64,000 bases of DNA, taken from contig NZ_FQVC01000018.1 of the NCBI RefSeq assembly GCF_900128975.1, positions 1 to 64,000 of the forward strand. Reading direction: 5' to 3'. This DNA comes from Devosia limi DSM 17137. Lineage in GTDB: Bacteria > Pseudomonadota > Alphaproteobacteria > Rhizobiales > Devosiaceae. Shown here piece by piece: positions 24,823 to 32,196 of the stretch. Every line of letters begins with the position of its first letter. The first letter of the stretch is position 1. The position numbers and the translations under genes are program-made. The notes below the pieces were generated by a model. That model had not been told where the DNA came from and did not search any database. It saw only the letters and a program-made list of their open reading frames with translations.

Positions 24823-24991
24823 CCACCCCCTACCGGTGCCGTATATGGCTTTCCCCTGAGAAGGACGTTTAAGGTTGTAAACCTCCGGCTCAGATGGGAT
24901 GGGGCGGGGTACCCGGAGCTGCGTGGATAGCCCCTGTAAGCCTCAGGGAAGGCCGTACAGCGAGGTTATGGGTGCCGGGTAGGGTTGGTGG
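24823..24991 (+). ncRNA. Strongly structured non-coding segment, candidate RNA
   Basis: Pairing read by eye: outer stem CCACC/GGTGG (24823-24827 with 24987-24991), then CCCTACC/GGTAGGG (24828-24834 with 24978-24984) continuing GGTGCC/GGTGCC (24835-24840 with 24971-24976, two G-U). Next comes a 16-pair stem with one bulge (24844-24860 with 24942-24957, using G-U pairs). Inside are hairpins GTTTA/TAAAC (24867-24882) and CTCCGG/CCGGAG (24883-24918). CCCTG at 24932-24936 could instead pair CAGGG at 24944-24948, opening the long stem. No coding frame fits. The reverse strand could fold too, so the strand is tentative. Confidence 0.5.
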
Positions 24992-25020
24992 CGCGCTTGG
25001 TCCTGCGTCGCCCTAAGCGG

Positions 25021-25049
25021 TTGACATATCAGGCCATTTGACGTATAAA
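25021..25049 (+). promoter_or_regulatory. Near-consensus sigma-70 promoter
   Basis: TTGACA (25021-25026) is followed after exactly 17 bp by TATAAA (25044-25049). It would transcribe rightward into the interrupted ORF at 25241, with a leader of roughly 185 nt that includes an inverted repeat around GCCCT...AGGGC (about 25143-25180). A similar element without a good -35 (GGCATATCAG, near 25129) repeats part of the promoter region. Confidence 0.6.
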
Positions 25050-25240
25050 GAAGTTATCCAGAATTCATATCCTGGGTTCCTCATCAAAATTTTGTATTCT
25101 ACTTGTTTGTCAAGGGCTTAGGCCGTTTGGCATATCAGTAATGTTATTTGCCCTCCCCCCTCTTTATGAGCAGGGCATAATCCCAAGTCTCTTGTGACTG
25201 TGGGAACGCATCCTATTGGATGAACTGAAAGCAACTCAAA

Positions 25241-25573
25241 TTGTTAGAAGAAGTGTCCGCCAGCCAGCTAGCAGAGCTAGAGGCATCATTTAATTTGCCC
25301 ATCTATCTGCCCTCATCCGAGTCACTCCTTGCTACGGAGCTGAGCTTCCCCATGTTCGGAGAGATTAGGGGCGACCAGAAGTACAGAAATGACCTAGAGA
25401 GCCTGTCCAACGCCGTGCTTGATCGTCTGGCGAGGGCCGCCACCCCGAGTATCCATAGTAAGGTTAGAAGGCACCTCCATGAACATCGCAAGTCCATGCT
25501 TTCCATCATGCACAGCCTCGCCCATGCATGCTCACTGAATAGCCCCGCGTTCTGTAGACACCTTCGGGGTTAG
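25241..25573 (+). pseudogene. Island gene interrupted by the IS3 remnant
   Basis: The frame opens with TTG (MLEEVSASQLAELEASFNLP), just after an in-frame stop at 25226, and runs 110 codons. The last few codons (from about CRHLRG) already come from the IS3 end, so the original protein continued and has been cut. The visible part is helical with LATELSFPMFGEIRGDQKYR and a basic segment KVRRHLHEHRKSML. I recognise no family. The promoter at 25021 probably belonged to it. Confidence 0.5.
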
Positions 25574-26490
25574 ATTTGGTGTCGTCGTTCGAACTCGACA
25601 GGTGAGAGCATGCCGTTGCGGACGTGCTTGCGGGTCGGGTTGTAGAACATCTCGATGTAATCGAACACATCCTGGCGGGCCTCGTCTCGGGTTCGATAGG
25701 TGCGGCGCCTGATCCTCTCGCGCTTGAGAAGGTTGAAGAAGCTTTCGGCCACAGCATTGTCATGGCAGTTGCCACGGCGGCTCATGGAGTGAACCAGATT
25801 GTGGTGCCGCAGGAAGCTGGCCCAGTCCATGCTGGTGAACTGGGAGCCCTGATCGGAATGGACCAGCACCGTGTTCTGTGGCTTGCGGCGCCAGACAGCC
25901 ATGTGCAGGGCCTGAAGGACGACCTCACTGGTCTGCCGGCTTTGTAGCGACCAGCCGATGACGCGACGCGAGAACAGGTCAATGACCACGGCCAGATAGG
26001 CAAAGCCCTCCATGGTCTTGATATAGGTGATGTCGGTCACCCAGGCGGTGTCCGGCGCCTGGACGTCGAACTGCCGAGCCAGGGTGTTATCGACTACCAC
26101 TGATGGCTTGCCACCATAAGAACCAGGCCGCCGCCGATAGCCGATCTGGGCCTTGATCCCGGCGAGCCTGGCCAGGCGGGCGATGCGGTTGGCACAGCTG
26201 GTCTCGCCCTGATCGAGCAGGTCGTCATGAAGCTTGCGGTAGCCATAGACCTTGCCGCTCTGCTTCCAGGCATCCTCGATCAGCTGGGTCTGGCGAATGT
26301 CTTCCTGGGCCCGCTTGCTCAAGGGGCTTCTGAGCCAGGCATAGAAACCGCTGGGGTGGATGCGCAGACACCGGCACATGGTGCGCACCGAAAACTGCTC
26401 GCGATGCTCGGCGACGAACGCGTACCTCACTTTGCATCCTTGGCGAAGTACGCGGCCGCTTTTTTTAGGATGTCGCGCTCCTCGGTAAAC
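25554..26490 (-). mobile_element. IS3-family insertion sequence, left part deleted
   Basis: The right end is taken at TGTAGACACC (25554), which is where the island ORF is broken. Nearly all of orfB is present, but only the last about 20 codons of orfA remain (EERDILKKAAAYFAKDAK) before the sequence becomes unrelated near 26,490. The element therefore cannot move by itself. The breakpoint joins island DNA to the catabolic block on the right, so an IS-linked deletion probably removed the island's right end. Confidence 0.75.
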
Positions 26491-26499
26491 CGAAACCAC
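25570..26499 (-). CDS. IS3-family transposase OrfB (DDE recombinase)
   Basis: About 285 residues of true OrfB are present: the HTH_21-like part MCRCLRIHPSGFYAWLRSPL, then the rve integrase core with DTAWVTDITYIKTMEGFAYL (first Asp), VLVHSDQGSQFTSMDWASFL (second Asp) and NCHDNAVAESFFNLLKRERI (catalytic Glu), ending PVEFERRHQI. All DDE residues are intact. The frame continues upstream into orfA sequence, as expected for -1 frameshift fusion at the A7 run at 26460-26466. Without a full orfA the protein probably lacks its DNA-binding part. Confidence 0.93.
   Translation of the reverse strand: MVSVYRGARHPKKSGRVLRQGCKVRYAFVAEHREQFSVRTMCRCLRIHPSGFYAWLRSPLSKRAQEDIRQTQLIEDAWKQSGKVYGYRKLHDDLLDQGETSCANRIARLARLAGIKAQIGYRRRPGSYGGKPSVVVDNTLARQFDVQAPDTAWVTDITYIKTMEGFAYLAVVIDLFSRRVIGWSLQSRQTSEVVLQALHMAVWRRKPQNTVLVHSDQGSQFTSMDWASFLRHHNLVHSMSRRGNCHDNAVAESFFNLLKRERIRRRTYRTRDEARQDVFDYIEMFYNPTRKHVRNGMLSPVEFERRHQI
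26460..26466 (-). other. Programmed -1 frameshift site of the IS3 element
   Basis: On the minus strand this reads AAAAAAAG, the slippery run typical of IS3 orfA/orfB junctions. The orfA frame ends 32 bp further on (AKDAK then TGA), and orfB sequence begins in the -1 frame. Confidence 0.65.
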
Positions 26500-26805
26500 G
26501 ATGCTGCAGGAGGAAGATGAAAATGGCGCAGTCGCTTTGCACTCTGCCGCTGAGGGCTAGCGCGATTTCGTTTATGGTGTTGCTGTCGCGAGTCACCCAC
26601 TGGCCGTGCTGGCGCCACTGGCCACCGGTAAGCCAGAAATACGCTTTGAAGCGCGCACCTATTTCTCAAACGGCTGCCGCGGCTACGACGTCATGGGAAT
26701 GGGGCGGGATCAGCTCATCGCCGACGTGCGAGCTCACGAGCGGGTGCTGTCGCTACCAAGCGGTCATTCTCTGTCTAATCACCACATTTCGCTCGCTGGT
26801 AGCCA
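26491..26805. other. Gene-less junction between IS3 remnant and catabolic block
   Basis: About 315 bp without a gene I can support. One minus-strand frame reads RFKAYFWLTGGQWRQHGQWV and on to a stop with normal amino-acid use, so it may be a fragment of a lost protein; I recognise no family. The other frames here have skewed composition. Confidence 0.4.
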
Positions 26806-27654
26806 TCACGCGTATATCTCGATGTCTAGAGTTCGCGCGGCTATCATTCGTGTCAGTGTTTGTCCGACCACGGAGGCCGCATCGCCCAAATCGAGAGCGA
26901 TGCTCATATGATTGGCGTTTGCCACATCGCTACGCGTCGCTGTTACGCCTTGAGCCGCAAACATGGCTGCCATTTCATCGGCCTGGACGTGAAATGGCTT
27001 GGTCTCATGCTCTCCGACCAGCAGGGTGATTTGGCCTCCAACCCGATAGCTTTTTGAAGCTGGCGAGAAATCGGCCACTTCTTCGTCGGTTAGGGAGATC
27101 AAGGGCTGCAAGAAAGATGTTTGCAGCGGCGCGAGCTGGTAAATGCCGCTTAATAGGAGTGCGCTTTGTGGTCTTACCGCGCTAGTGGTCTCAAGCAAGG
27201 TGCAGCACAGGTGAGCACCGGCGGAATGGCCGGATATGGTTAGACGATTGGCGTCGCCGCCGAAGCTTGATGCATTGGCGACGAGCCATGCCGCAGCGCA
27301 GCGCACCTGAGCAACGATTGTCTTCATGCGCACGGCCGGCATGAGGTCATAGTCGACTATTGCGGCAATGCCACCTGCGGCGACGACGGTGTCGGCGACG
27401 AAGGAGAAGTCGTTCTTGGTGAACATCCTCCAATATCCACCATGAACGAACAGGTGGATGGGGCGAGGTGAATTAAGGCCCGCGGGCAAGAAGAGGTCGA
27501 GTTTTTCATTCGGCCCCTCGCCATAGCGAACGTCAAGCCTCGATATCTGGACCGCACGCGTCTCCTGGCTGCGCTCAGAGAACGCAACCAAATAGCGGTC
27601 GAAGTCCGCTACGTGATCGCGGGTCTTGAACAGGTCGATGCTCTCTCCGACCAT
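26806..27654 (-). CDS. Alpha/beta hydrolase (carboxylesterase / kynurenine formamidase-like)
   Basis: The 282-residue product has the oxyanion-hole motif LFVHGGYWRMF, the nucleophile elbow ISGHSAGAHLCC, and candidate acid and base residues in VGEHETKPF and ANHMSIALDLGD. This matches the BNA7/arylformamidase-like group of small-ester or amide hydrolases. Its ATG overlaps the TGA of the aldehyde dehydrogenase gene (at 27654), so it is translationally coupled as the last gene of the minus-strand catabolic operon. A lactone, ester or amide intermediate is a plausible substrate. Confidence 0.85.
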   Translation of the reverse strand: MVGESIDLFKTRDHVADFDRYLVAFSERSQETRAVQISRLDVRYGEGPNEKLDLFLPAGLNSPRPIHLFVHGGYWRMFTKNDFSFVADTVVAAGGIAAIVDYDLMPAVRMKTIVAQVRCAAAWLVANASSFGGDANRLTISGHSAGAHLCCTLLETTSAVRPQSALLLSGIYQLAPLQTSFLQPLISLTDEEVADFSPASKSYRVGGQITLLVGEHETKPFHVQADEMAAMFAAQGVTATRSDVANANHMSIALDLGDAASVVGQTLTRMIAARTLDIEIYA

Positions 27655-29123
27655 CAGAAGTCGGCCGCGATATACTTGGCTTCCATAAATTCGAGTATGC
27701 CGTGAATGCCACCCTCACGTCCCAAGCCGCTTTGCTTGACGCCGCCGAATGGAGCTGCCGGATCGGATAGAAGTCCTCGGTTCAACGCAATCATGCCGGC
27801 TTCGACGCGACTGGCAACCGATAGTCCACGTTTCAGGTCTTGTGTGTAGATGTATGCGGCAAGCCCGTATTCGGTGTCGTTCGCCGCAGCGATGGCATCG
27901 TCCTCGGTTGAAAATCGATAGAGCGCTGCAACCGGTCCGAAGATTTCCTCATAGGCCAAGTTGGCATCGCGGGGCAAATCTGCCAGCACTGTGGGCGGGT
28001 AGAAAAAGCCTTTTCCCCCGGGCCGGACGCCGCCCTGCAAAATACGGGCGCCGCGAGTCGTCGCATCGGCAACTAGGGCCTCGATCTTGTCGACGGCTTT
28101 GCGGGTGATCATGGGGCCGCAGGCGGTTTGCGGGTCGCTGCCGGCACCGACCTTTAGCGCGGCCATGCGCGCCGAGAGACCGGCTGCGAAACGGTCATAA
28201 ATGCCATCCTGTACATAGAACCGATTGGCCGCCGTGCAGGCTTCACCGGCATTGCGCATCTTGGCGATCATGGCGCCGTCGAGCGCTGCTTCAAGGTCCG
28301 CATCATCGAAAACGATGAAGGGGGCATTGCCGCCCAGCTCCATGGAGCAGCTCAGCACAGTCTTGGCCGCTTCGGCCAACAGCACCCGGCCAATGCCGGT
28401 CGAGCCGGTAAAGGAGAGTTTGCGCACGCGCGGGTCGCTTAGCATGGCATTGGTGACCGGGCCGGGGGTCGATGTTGTGATGACGTTGACTACGCCATCG
28501 GGTACGCCGGCTTCAGCATAGATTTCAGCAAGGGCATAGGCCGTCAGAGGCGTTTCGCTGGCTGGTTTCAGCACAACGGTGCAGCCTGCGGCGAGCGCCG
28601 GCGCGATCTTGCGCGTTGCCATGGCTGCCGGGAAATTCCACGGCGTGATCAGCACAGAAACGCCGATGGGCTCGTAATCCACCAAGATGCGGTTGCTGCC
28701 CGATGGCGCCGTGCGGAACTCGCCGCCGACGCGCACTGCTTCTTCACCATACCATCGGAAAAACTCGGCTGCATAGGTCACTTCGCCCCGCGCATCGACC
28801 AACGACTTGCCATTCTCAAGCGATATCAAGGTCGCGATCTCTTCGTGACGCTCAGTCATCAGCACAAAGCATCGGCGCAAGATTTCGGCGCGCTGGCGTG
28901 CTGGAGTATCACGCCATCCGGCGGCTGCCGCCGCTGCCGCGTCGACGGCCGCGGTCGCGTCGGCGACGCTGGCATTGGCAACCCTGGCCAAAACCTCTTC
29001 GGTGGATGGGTTGACCACTGCAATATCGGCGCCCGGTAACCAACGCCCACCGATGTAAAGGCCGCGCGCATAGCGTGTGCAGTCGATGGTGGCGGGACGC
29101 GGAGACGAGGTGACGGCACTCAT
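27654..29123 (-). CDS. NAD(P)-dependent aldehyde dehydrogenase (succinate-semialdehyde type)
   Basis: The 489-residue enzyme has the full ALDH set: [59 protein letters not shown], catalytic Glu in [12 protein letters not shown], catalytic Cys in [16 protein letters not shown] and [22 protein letters not shown] and the overall pattern are closest to GabD-like succinate-semialdehyde dehydrogenases. It would oxidise an aldehyde made by the neighbouring alcohol dehydrogenase. It lies 22 bp after that gene. Confidence 0.92.
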   Translation of the reverse strand: MSAVTSSPRPATIDCTRYARGLYIGGRWLPGADIAVVNPSTEEVLARVANASVADATAAVDAAAAAAAGWRDTPARQRAEILRRCFVLMTERHEEIATLISLENGKSLVDARGEVTYAAEFFRWYGEEAVRVGGEFRTAPSGSNRILVDYEPIGVSVLITPWNFPAAMATRKIAPALAAGCTVVLKPASETPLTAYALAEIYAEAGVPDGVVNVITTSTPGPVTNAMLSDPRVRKLSFTGSTGIGRVLLAEAAKTVLSCSMELGGNAPFIVFDDADLEAALDGAMIAKMRNAGEACTAANRFYVQDGIYDRFAAGLSARMAALKVGAGSDPQTACGPMITRKAVDKIEALVADATTRGARILQGGVRPGGKGFFYPPTVLADLPRDANLAYEEIFGPVAALYRFSTEDDAIAAANDTEYGLAAYIYTQDLKRGLSVASRVEAGMIALNRGLLSDPAAPFGGVKQSGLGREGGIHGILEFMEAKYIAADF

Positions 29124-29145
29124 GGGAAGGATCCTTATCTGCAGG

Positions 29146-30363
29146 TCAAACGGCGAGCGTGCGGTCGCCTATAAAGGCGGCTCGCACCAGCCGGTTCATG
29201 GCCGCCTCGTCGATCGGGCGGGGATTGTTGTCGATCAGTCGGCCGATGGTCAACGACTGGGTCGCAGTCCATTCGATCCTGTCTTTGTCCAGGCCCAGAG
29301 CTTCCAGATTTGCAGGAATGCCGATGGCGGCAAACAACTCGGCCACGCGGGTAATCGCAGCGTCGGCGAGTTCGCTTTCATTTGAGCCCGCCACATGCAT
29401 CGCCCGCCCGACGGCGGCCAGTTCTGGCAATGCTACCGAGCGATTGTAGGTCATGACGTAAGGCAGAAGGGCAGCGACGCCCAGCCCGTGCGCCGTGTGC
29501 GTGTCCGCGCCAATAGGATATTGGATGGCATGGGCCAATGCAGTGCCTGCAGTGCCAAAAGCCATGCCAGCTGCGGATGCGCCAAGCATGACATCGGCGC
29601 GGGCCTCCATGTCGCTGCCGTCGCTGCAGGCTCGTTCTAGGCTCTTGGCCAAAAGCCCGATCGCCAGCAGGGCAAAATGATCGCTCAGTCTATTCTTGCC
29701 GACGAACACTCTTTGCTGGGACAGGCCCGCAGTGGGTTCGCGGCGAATTGCCATGAAAGCTTCAATGGCGTGGGTCAGCGCATCAGCACCGGCGACCGCG
29801 GTGAGGCCCGGCGGACATGTTGCAGTCAATTCGGGATCGCAGATGGCGGCGTGGGGAATGAGGTGGGGGCTGGATATCCCCACTTTCATGGTGCGTTCCG
29901 GATCGGACAGAACCGCGACCGGGGTAACTTCCGAGCCCGTTCCTGCGGTGGTAGGGACAGCGATAATCGGCAGGATGGGGCCGGGCACCTTGAATTCACC
30001 GTAGTAGTCCTGTGGCGCGCCGCCATGCGTAAGCAAAAGCGCAACGCATTTTGCTAGGTCAAGACAACTGCCCCCGCCGATACCGATGACCATCTCGGGG
30101 GCAAAGGCCCTCGCGCTTTCGGCCGCAGCCGTACAGGAGTCGCGCGGAACATCGGGCAAGACGCTTGAATCGACCTGCACCGTCACGCCTGCTGCCTCAA
30201 GGTCTGCGATCATTTCGTGGAAGATCGGTTCTCCGGCCAACCTTGCGTCCGTGCAAACCAGGGCGCGCGTCCCAAGGCGTCGCGCTACCGTGCCCAGGCA
30301 TTTGCGCTGGCCAACTCCGAATACGACCTCTCTGGGCATTCTAATTGCGGCAAACAAGCTCAT
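29146..30363 (-). CDS. Iron-containing alcohol dehydrogenase
   Basis: The 405-residue protein has the family blocks VIGIGGGSCLDLAKCVALLL, VPTTAGTGSEVTPVAVLSD, metal ligands in AVAGADALTHAIEAFMA (Asp and His) and further His residues in GTALAHAIQYPI and HTAHGLGVAALLPYVM. It is about 25 residues longer than usual because of an insertion (REPTAGLSQQRVFVGKNRL) after the first ligand helix. The start is the ATG at 30363, which overlaps the TGA of the upstream gene. It probably interconverts a hydroxy acid and its semialdehyde for the next gene. Confidence 0.92.
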   Translation of the reverse strand: MSLFAAIRMPREVVFGVGQRKCLGTVARRLGTRALVCTDARLAGEPIFHEMIADLEAAGVTVQVDSSVLPDVPRDSCTAAAESARAFAPEMVIGIGGGSCLDLAKCVALLLTHGGAPQDYYGEFKVPGPILPIIAVPTTAGTGSEVTPVAVLSDPERTMKVGISSPHLIPHAAICDPELTATCPPGLTAVAGADALTHAIEAFMAIRREPTAGLSQQRVFVGKNRLSDHFALLAIGLLAKSLERACSDGSDMEARADVMLGASAAGMAFGTAGTALAHAIQYPIGADTHTAHGLGVAALLPYVMTYNRSVALPELAAVGRAMHVAGSNESELADAAITRVAELFAAIGIPANLEALGLDKDRIEWTATQSLTIGRLIDNNPRPIDEAAMNRLVRAAFIGDRTLAV

Positions 30364-31403
30364 GAGTAAACGTCCTGGGTGGCGATAGGGGAAGGCGCCG
30401 CCAGGGCGCCCGATAGTGACGCCCAAAGATCGGCATCGATCTCCAGGCCATGTTGAAGCGAAGCCGTCCGGCGCCGCTGGCCGCCATCGCCTGGAATGGT
30501 CACCGGATGGGTTGGCTGCTGCGGCGGGCTAAGGCGGAGGTCAGCCAGATAGGTCGCCAGGGTTTGCGAGAGGTGCGGCTGCGCGGGTGGGTTGATAACG
30601 ATGAACAGGTCGCCCTTGTTGGCGAAGTGGTCGGCATCAAGCGTGCCGCGCACATCCGGCGCCAGCGCGGACCCAGCCAAGCTTGCCACCAGCAGTTCAA
30701 TGGCGAGACCGATGCCATAGCCCTTGGCTGCACCAAATGGCGCGAGCGATCCGGCCTTGGCCATCGTCGCGTCCGTCGTTGGATTGCCGTCCCGGTCCAA
30801 CGCCCATCCGATGGGGATAGGCTCACCGCGCAACGCATGGTCATGAATTTTGCCCATCGAGACAGTTCCTGTCGCCATGTCGAGGACGAAGGGGCTGGGA
30901 CCTGCCGGAATGCCGATGGCCAGGGGGTTGGTACCCAGCATCGCCTGCTTGCCGCCAAAGGGATGCACCAGCGCCTCGCTGGTCGAAAAGGCCAGAACGA
31001 TCATGCCCTCACTAGCGGCCTTCTCGACGTAGTAGGCGAGCATGCCAAGATGATTAGCGTTGCGGATGCCGGCAATGGAAATGCCGGTCTGTTTCGCCCG
31101 CCCGACCAGTTCCGCAAGCGCGTTCATGGCAACAACCGGGCCAAAACCTTGCTGCCCATCAACGATCAACATGCTCGCCGATTGCCAGGTGTGGTGTCCC
31201 AGTGCTGCGGGATTGATCAGGCCTTTTTCCATGCGCTCAAGCAGCCGGGGCAGGCGCAGCAATCCATGTGAGGGATGTCCACGCAACTGTGCCTCTACCA
31301 GCAGGTCAGCCTGCAGTTGCGCATGGTGCGACGGCGCGCCGAACTGCACGAGCAGTGCGCTCGCCAAACCTCGCGCCTCAGCAGCGTCGACCCTGATATT
31401 CAT
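30360..31403 (-). CDS. LDH2 (malate/L-lactate/ureidoglycolate) dehydrogenase family oxidoreductase
   Basis: The 347-residue product has the LDH2 signature AQLRGHPSHGLLRLPRLLER, ISIAGIRNANHLGMLAYYVE, MLGTNPLAIGIPAGPSPFVL and AKGYGIGLAIELLVASLAGS. These NAD(P)-dependent enzymes oxidise 2-hydroxy acids. It is first in the minus-strand operon and faces the GntR gene across a dyad operator. With the alcohol and aldehyde dehydrogenases it suggests stepwise oxidation of an imported polyol or hydroxy acid. Confidence 0.9.
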   Translation of the reverse strand: MNIRVDAAEARGLASALLVQFGAPSHHAQLQADLLVEAQLRGHPSHGLLRLPRLLERMEKGLINPAALGHHTWQSASMLIVDGQQGFGPVVAMNALAELVGRAKQTGISIAGIRNANHLGMLAYYVEKAASEGMIVLAFSTSEALVHPFGGKQAMLGTNPLAIGIPAGPSPFVLDMATGTVSMGKIHDHALRGEPIPIGWALDRDGNPTTDATMAKAGSLAPFGAAKGYGIGLAIELLVASLAGSALAPDVRGTLDADHFANKGDLFIVINPPAQPHLSQTLATYLADLRLSPPQQPTHPVTIPGDGGQRRRTASLQHGLEIDADLWASLSGALAAPSPIATQDVYS

Positions 31404-31408
31404 TTCAC

Positions 31409-31427
31409 ATCCGATATCATATAGGAT
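31409..31427. promoter_or_regulatory. Probable GntR operator between the divergent catabolic units
   Basis: ATCCGATATCATATAGGAT matches its reverse complement at 16 of 19 positions (ATCC-ATAT-N-ATAT-GGAT). It starts 5 bp upstream of the LDH2-family start and lies 50 bp before gntR, placed to control both. Confidence 0.6.
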
Positions 31428-31476
31428 TGCATGTGTCGTAACATCGTGTTAGCAGGATGGCAATGTCAAGGGGTAA

Positions 31477-32196
31477 ATGATGGCGCGAACGGTTCTGACG
31501 ACGGATGCTGGTGCGGATCGCAATGGTGCTGGAGCCTCTGGCATCCAGAGGCCAATCAGCCTTGCCAACGAGGTCTATGAGACCATTTTCTCTCAACTGA
31601 TGGCGCTCAAGATTGCGCCTGGTGCTCGCATCACCGTCGACAATCTGGCGCGTGAACTGGGCGTTTCACAGACGCCGATCCGTGAGGCTCTTGGTCGGTT
31701 GGAGGGGGAAGGTCTTGTTCACAAGACTCACTTGATCGGCTTTAGCGCGGCGCCACAGATTTCGGCCCGCCAGTTTGGCGAGTTGTATGAGCTTCGGCTC
31801 CTCCTTGAGCCGCACGCTACGGGTCGCGCCGTCGGCCAGATGACAGACGACATGCTGGCGACACTTGCCGAGGCCGCGGGTGTCATGGGGCGGCGCGCAA
31901 AGTCGGGCGACGAACGCGCGCGTTATTCCCAGTTCGCTCGCCAGGATGCCGTGTTCCACGACCTGATCCTGCAGTCCGCTGGCAATGAGTTGGTTCGCGA
32001 AACGCTGGCGCATCAACACACGCACTTTCACATCTTCCGCCTGATGTTTCATTCGCGCGTCACCGAGGAAGCGCTGGAAGAGCACGAGGCGATCATTACG
32101 GCCTTCGAGGCGCGAAACGCTGCTGCCGCTGAAGCAGCCATGCGTATTCATATCGAGCGGTCGCGCGACCGCCTGCTGCCGGTTTTCGACGAATGA
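31477..32196 (+). CDS. GntR-family regulator, FadR/FCD subgroup
   Basis: The 239-residue protein has an N-terminal winged helix (ITVDNLARELGVSQTPIREA, then LGRLEGEGLVHKT, residues about 55-90) and a helical FCD ligand domain with the metal-binding Asp and His pattern (ARQDAVFHDLILQSAGNELV; EEHEAIITAFEARNA). It probably represses both units until the transported substrate or a derivative is bound. AAGGGG precedes two adjacent ATG codons (31477 and 31480). It overlaps the transporter ATPase gene by 4 bp. Confidence 0.92.
   Translation: MMARTVLTTDAGADRNGAGASGIQRPISLANEVYETIFSQLMALKIAPGARITVDNLARELGVSQTPIREALGRLEGEGLVHKTHLIGFSAAPQISARQFGELYELRLLLEPHATGRAVGQMTDDMLATLAEAAGVMGRRAKSGDERARYSQFARQDAVFHDLILQSAGNELVRETLAHQHTHFHIFRLMFHSRVTEEALEEHEAIITAFEARNAAAAEAAMRIHIERSRDRLLPVFDE

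Larger units (their letters stand above)
17602..26490. mobile_element. Genomic island inserted behind tRNA-Ser
   Basis: From the 3' end of the tRNA, base composition changes at once from GC-rich to clearly AT-richer and stays so to about 25,550, where an IS3 remnant begins. Content is accessory: a four-gene nucleotide/ATPase/methyltransferase operon, a serine recombinase, DUF2167 and membrane proteins, a structured non-coding segment and an interrupted gene. I found no second copy of the tRNA 3' end (GGTTCGAATCCCTTTCTC) within the window, so the right border is uncertain. No tyrosine integrase is present; it may have been lost with the IS3 rearrangement. Confidence 0.75.

Noticed and set aside
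24789-25240. Retron or reverse-transcriptase-linked ncRNA for the structured segment
   Set aside because: No reverse transcriptase motif (YxDD) is encoded anywhere in the island, so that label is not supported.
17602-28000. A direct repeat of the tRNA-Ser 3' end as right attachment site
   Set aside because: I scanned for TTCGAATCCC and TCTCTCCGCC. Only CTCTCTCCGACC near 27,640 is partly similar, and it lies inside the hydrolase gene start, so it was not accepted.
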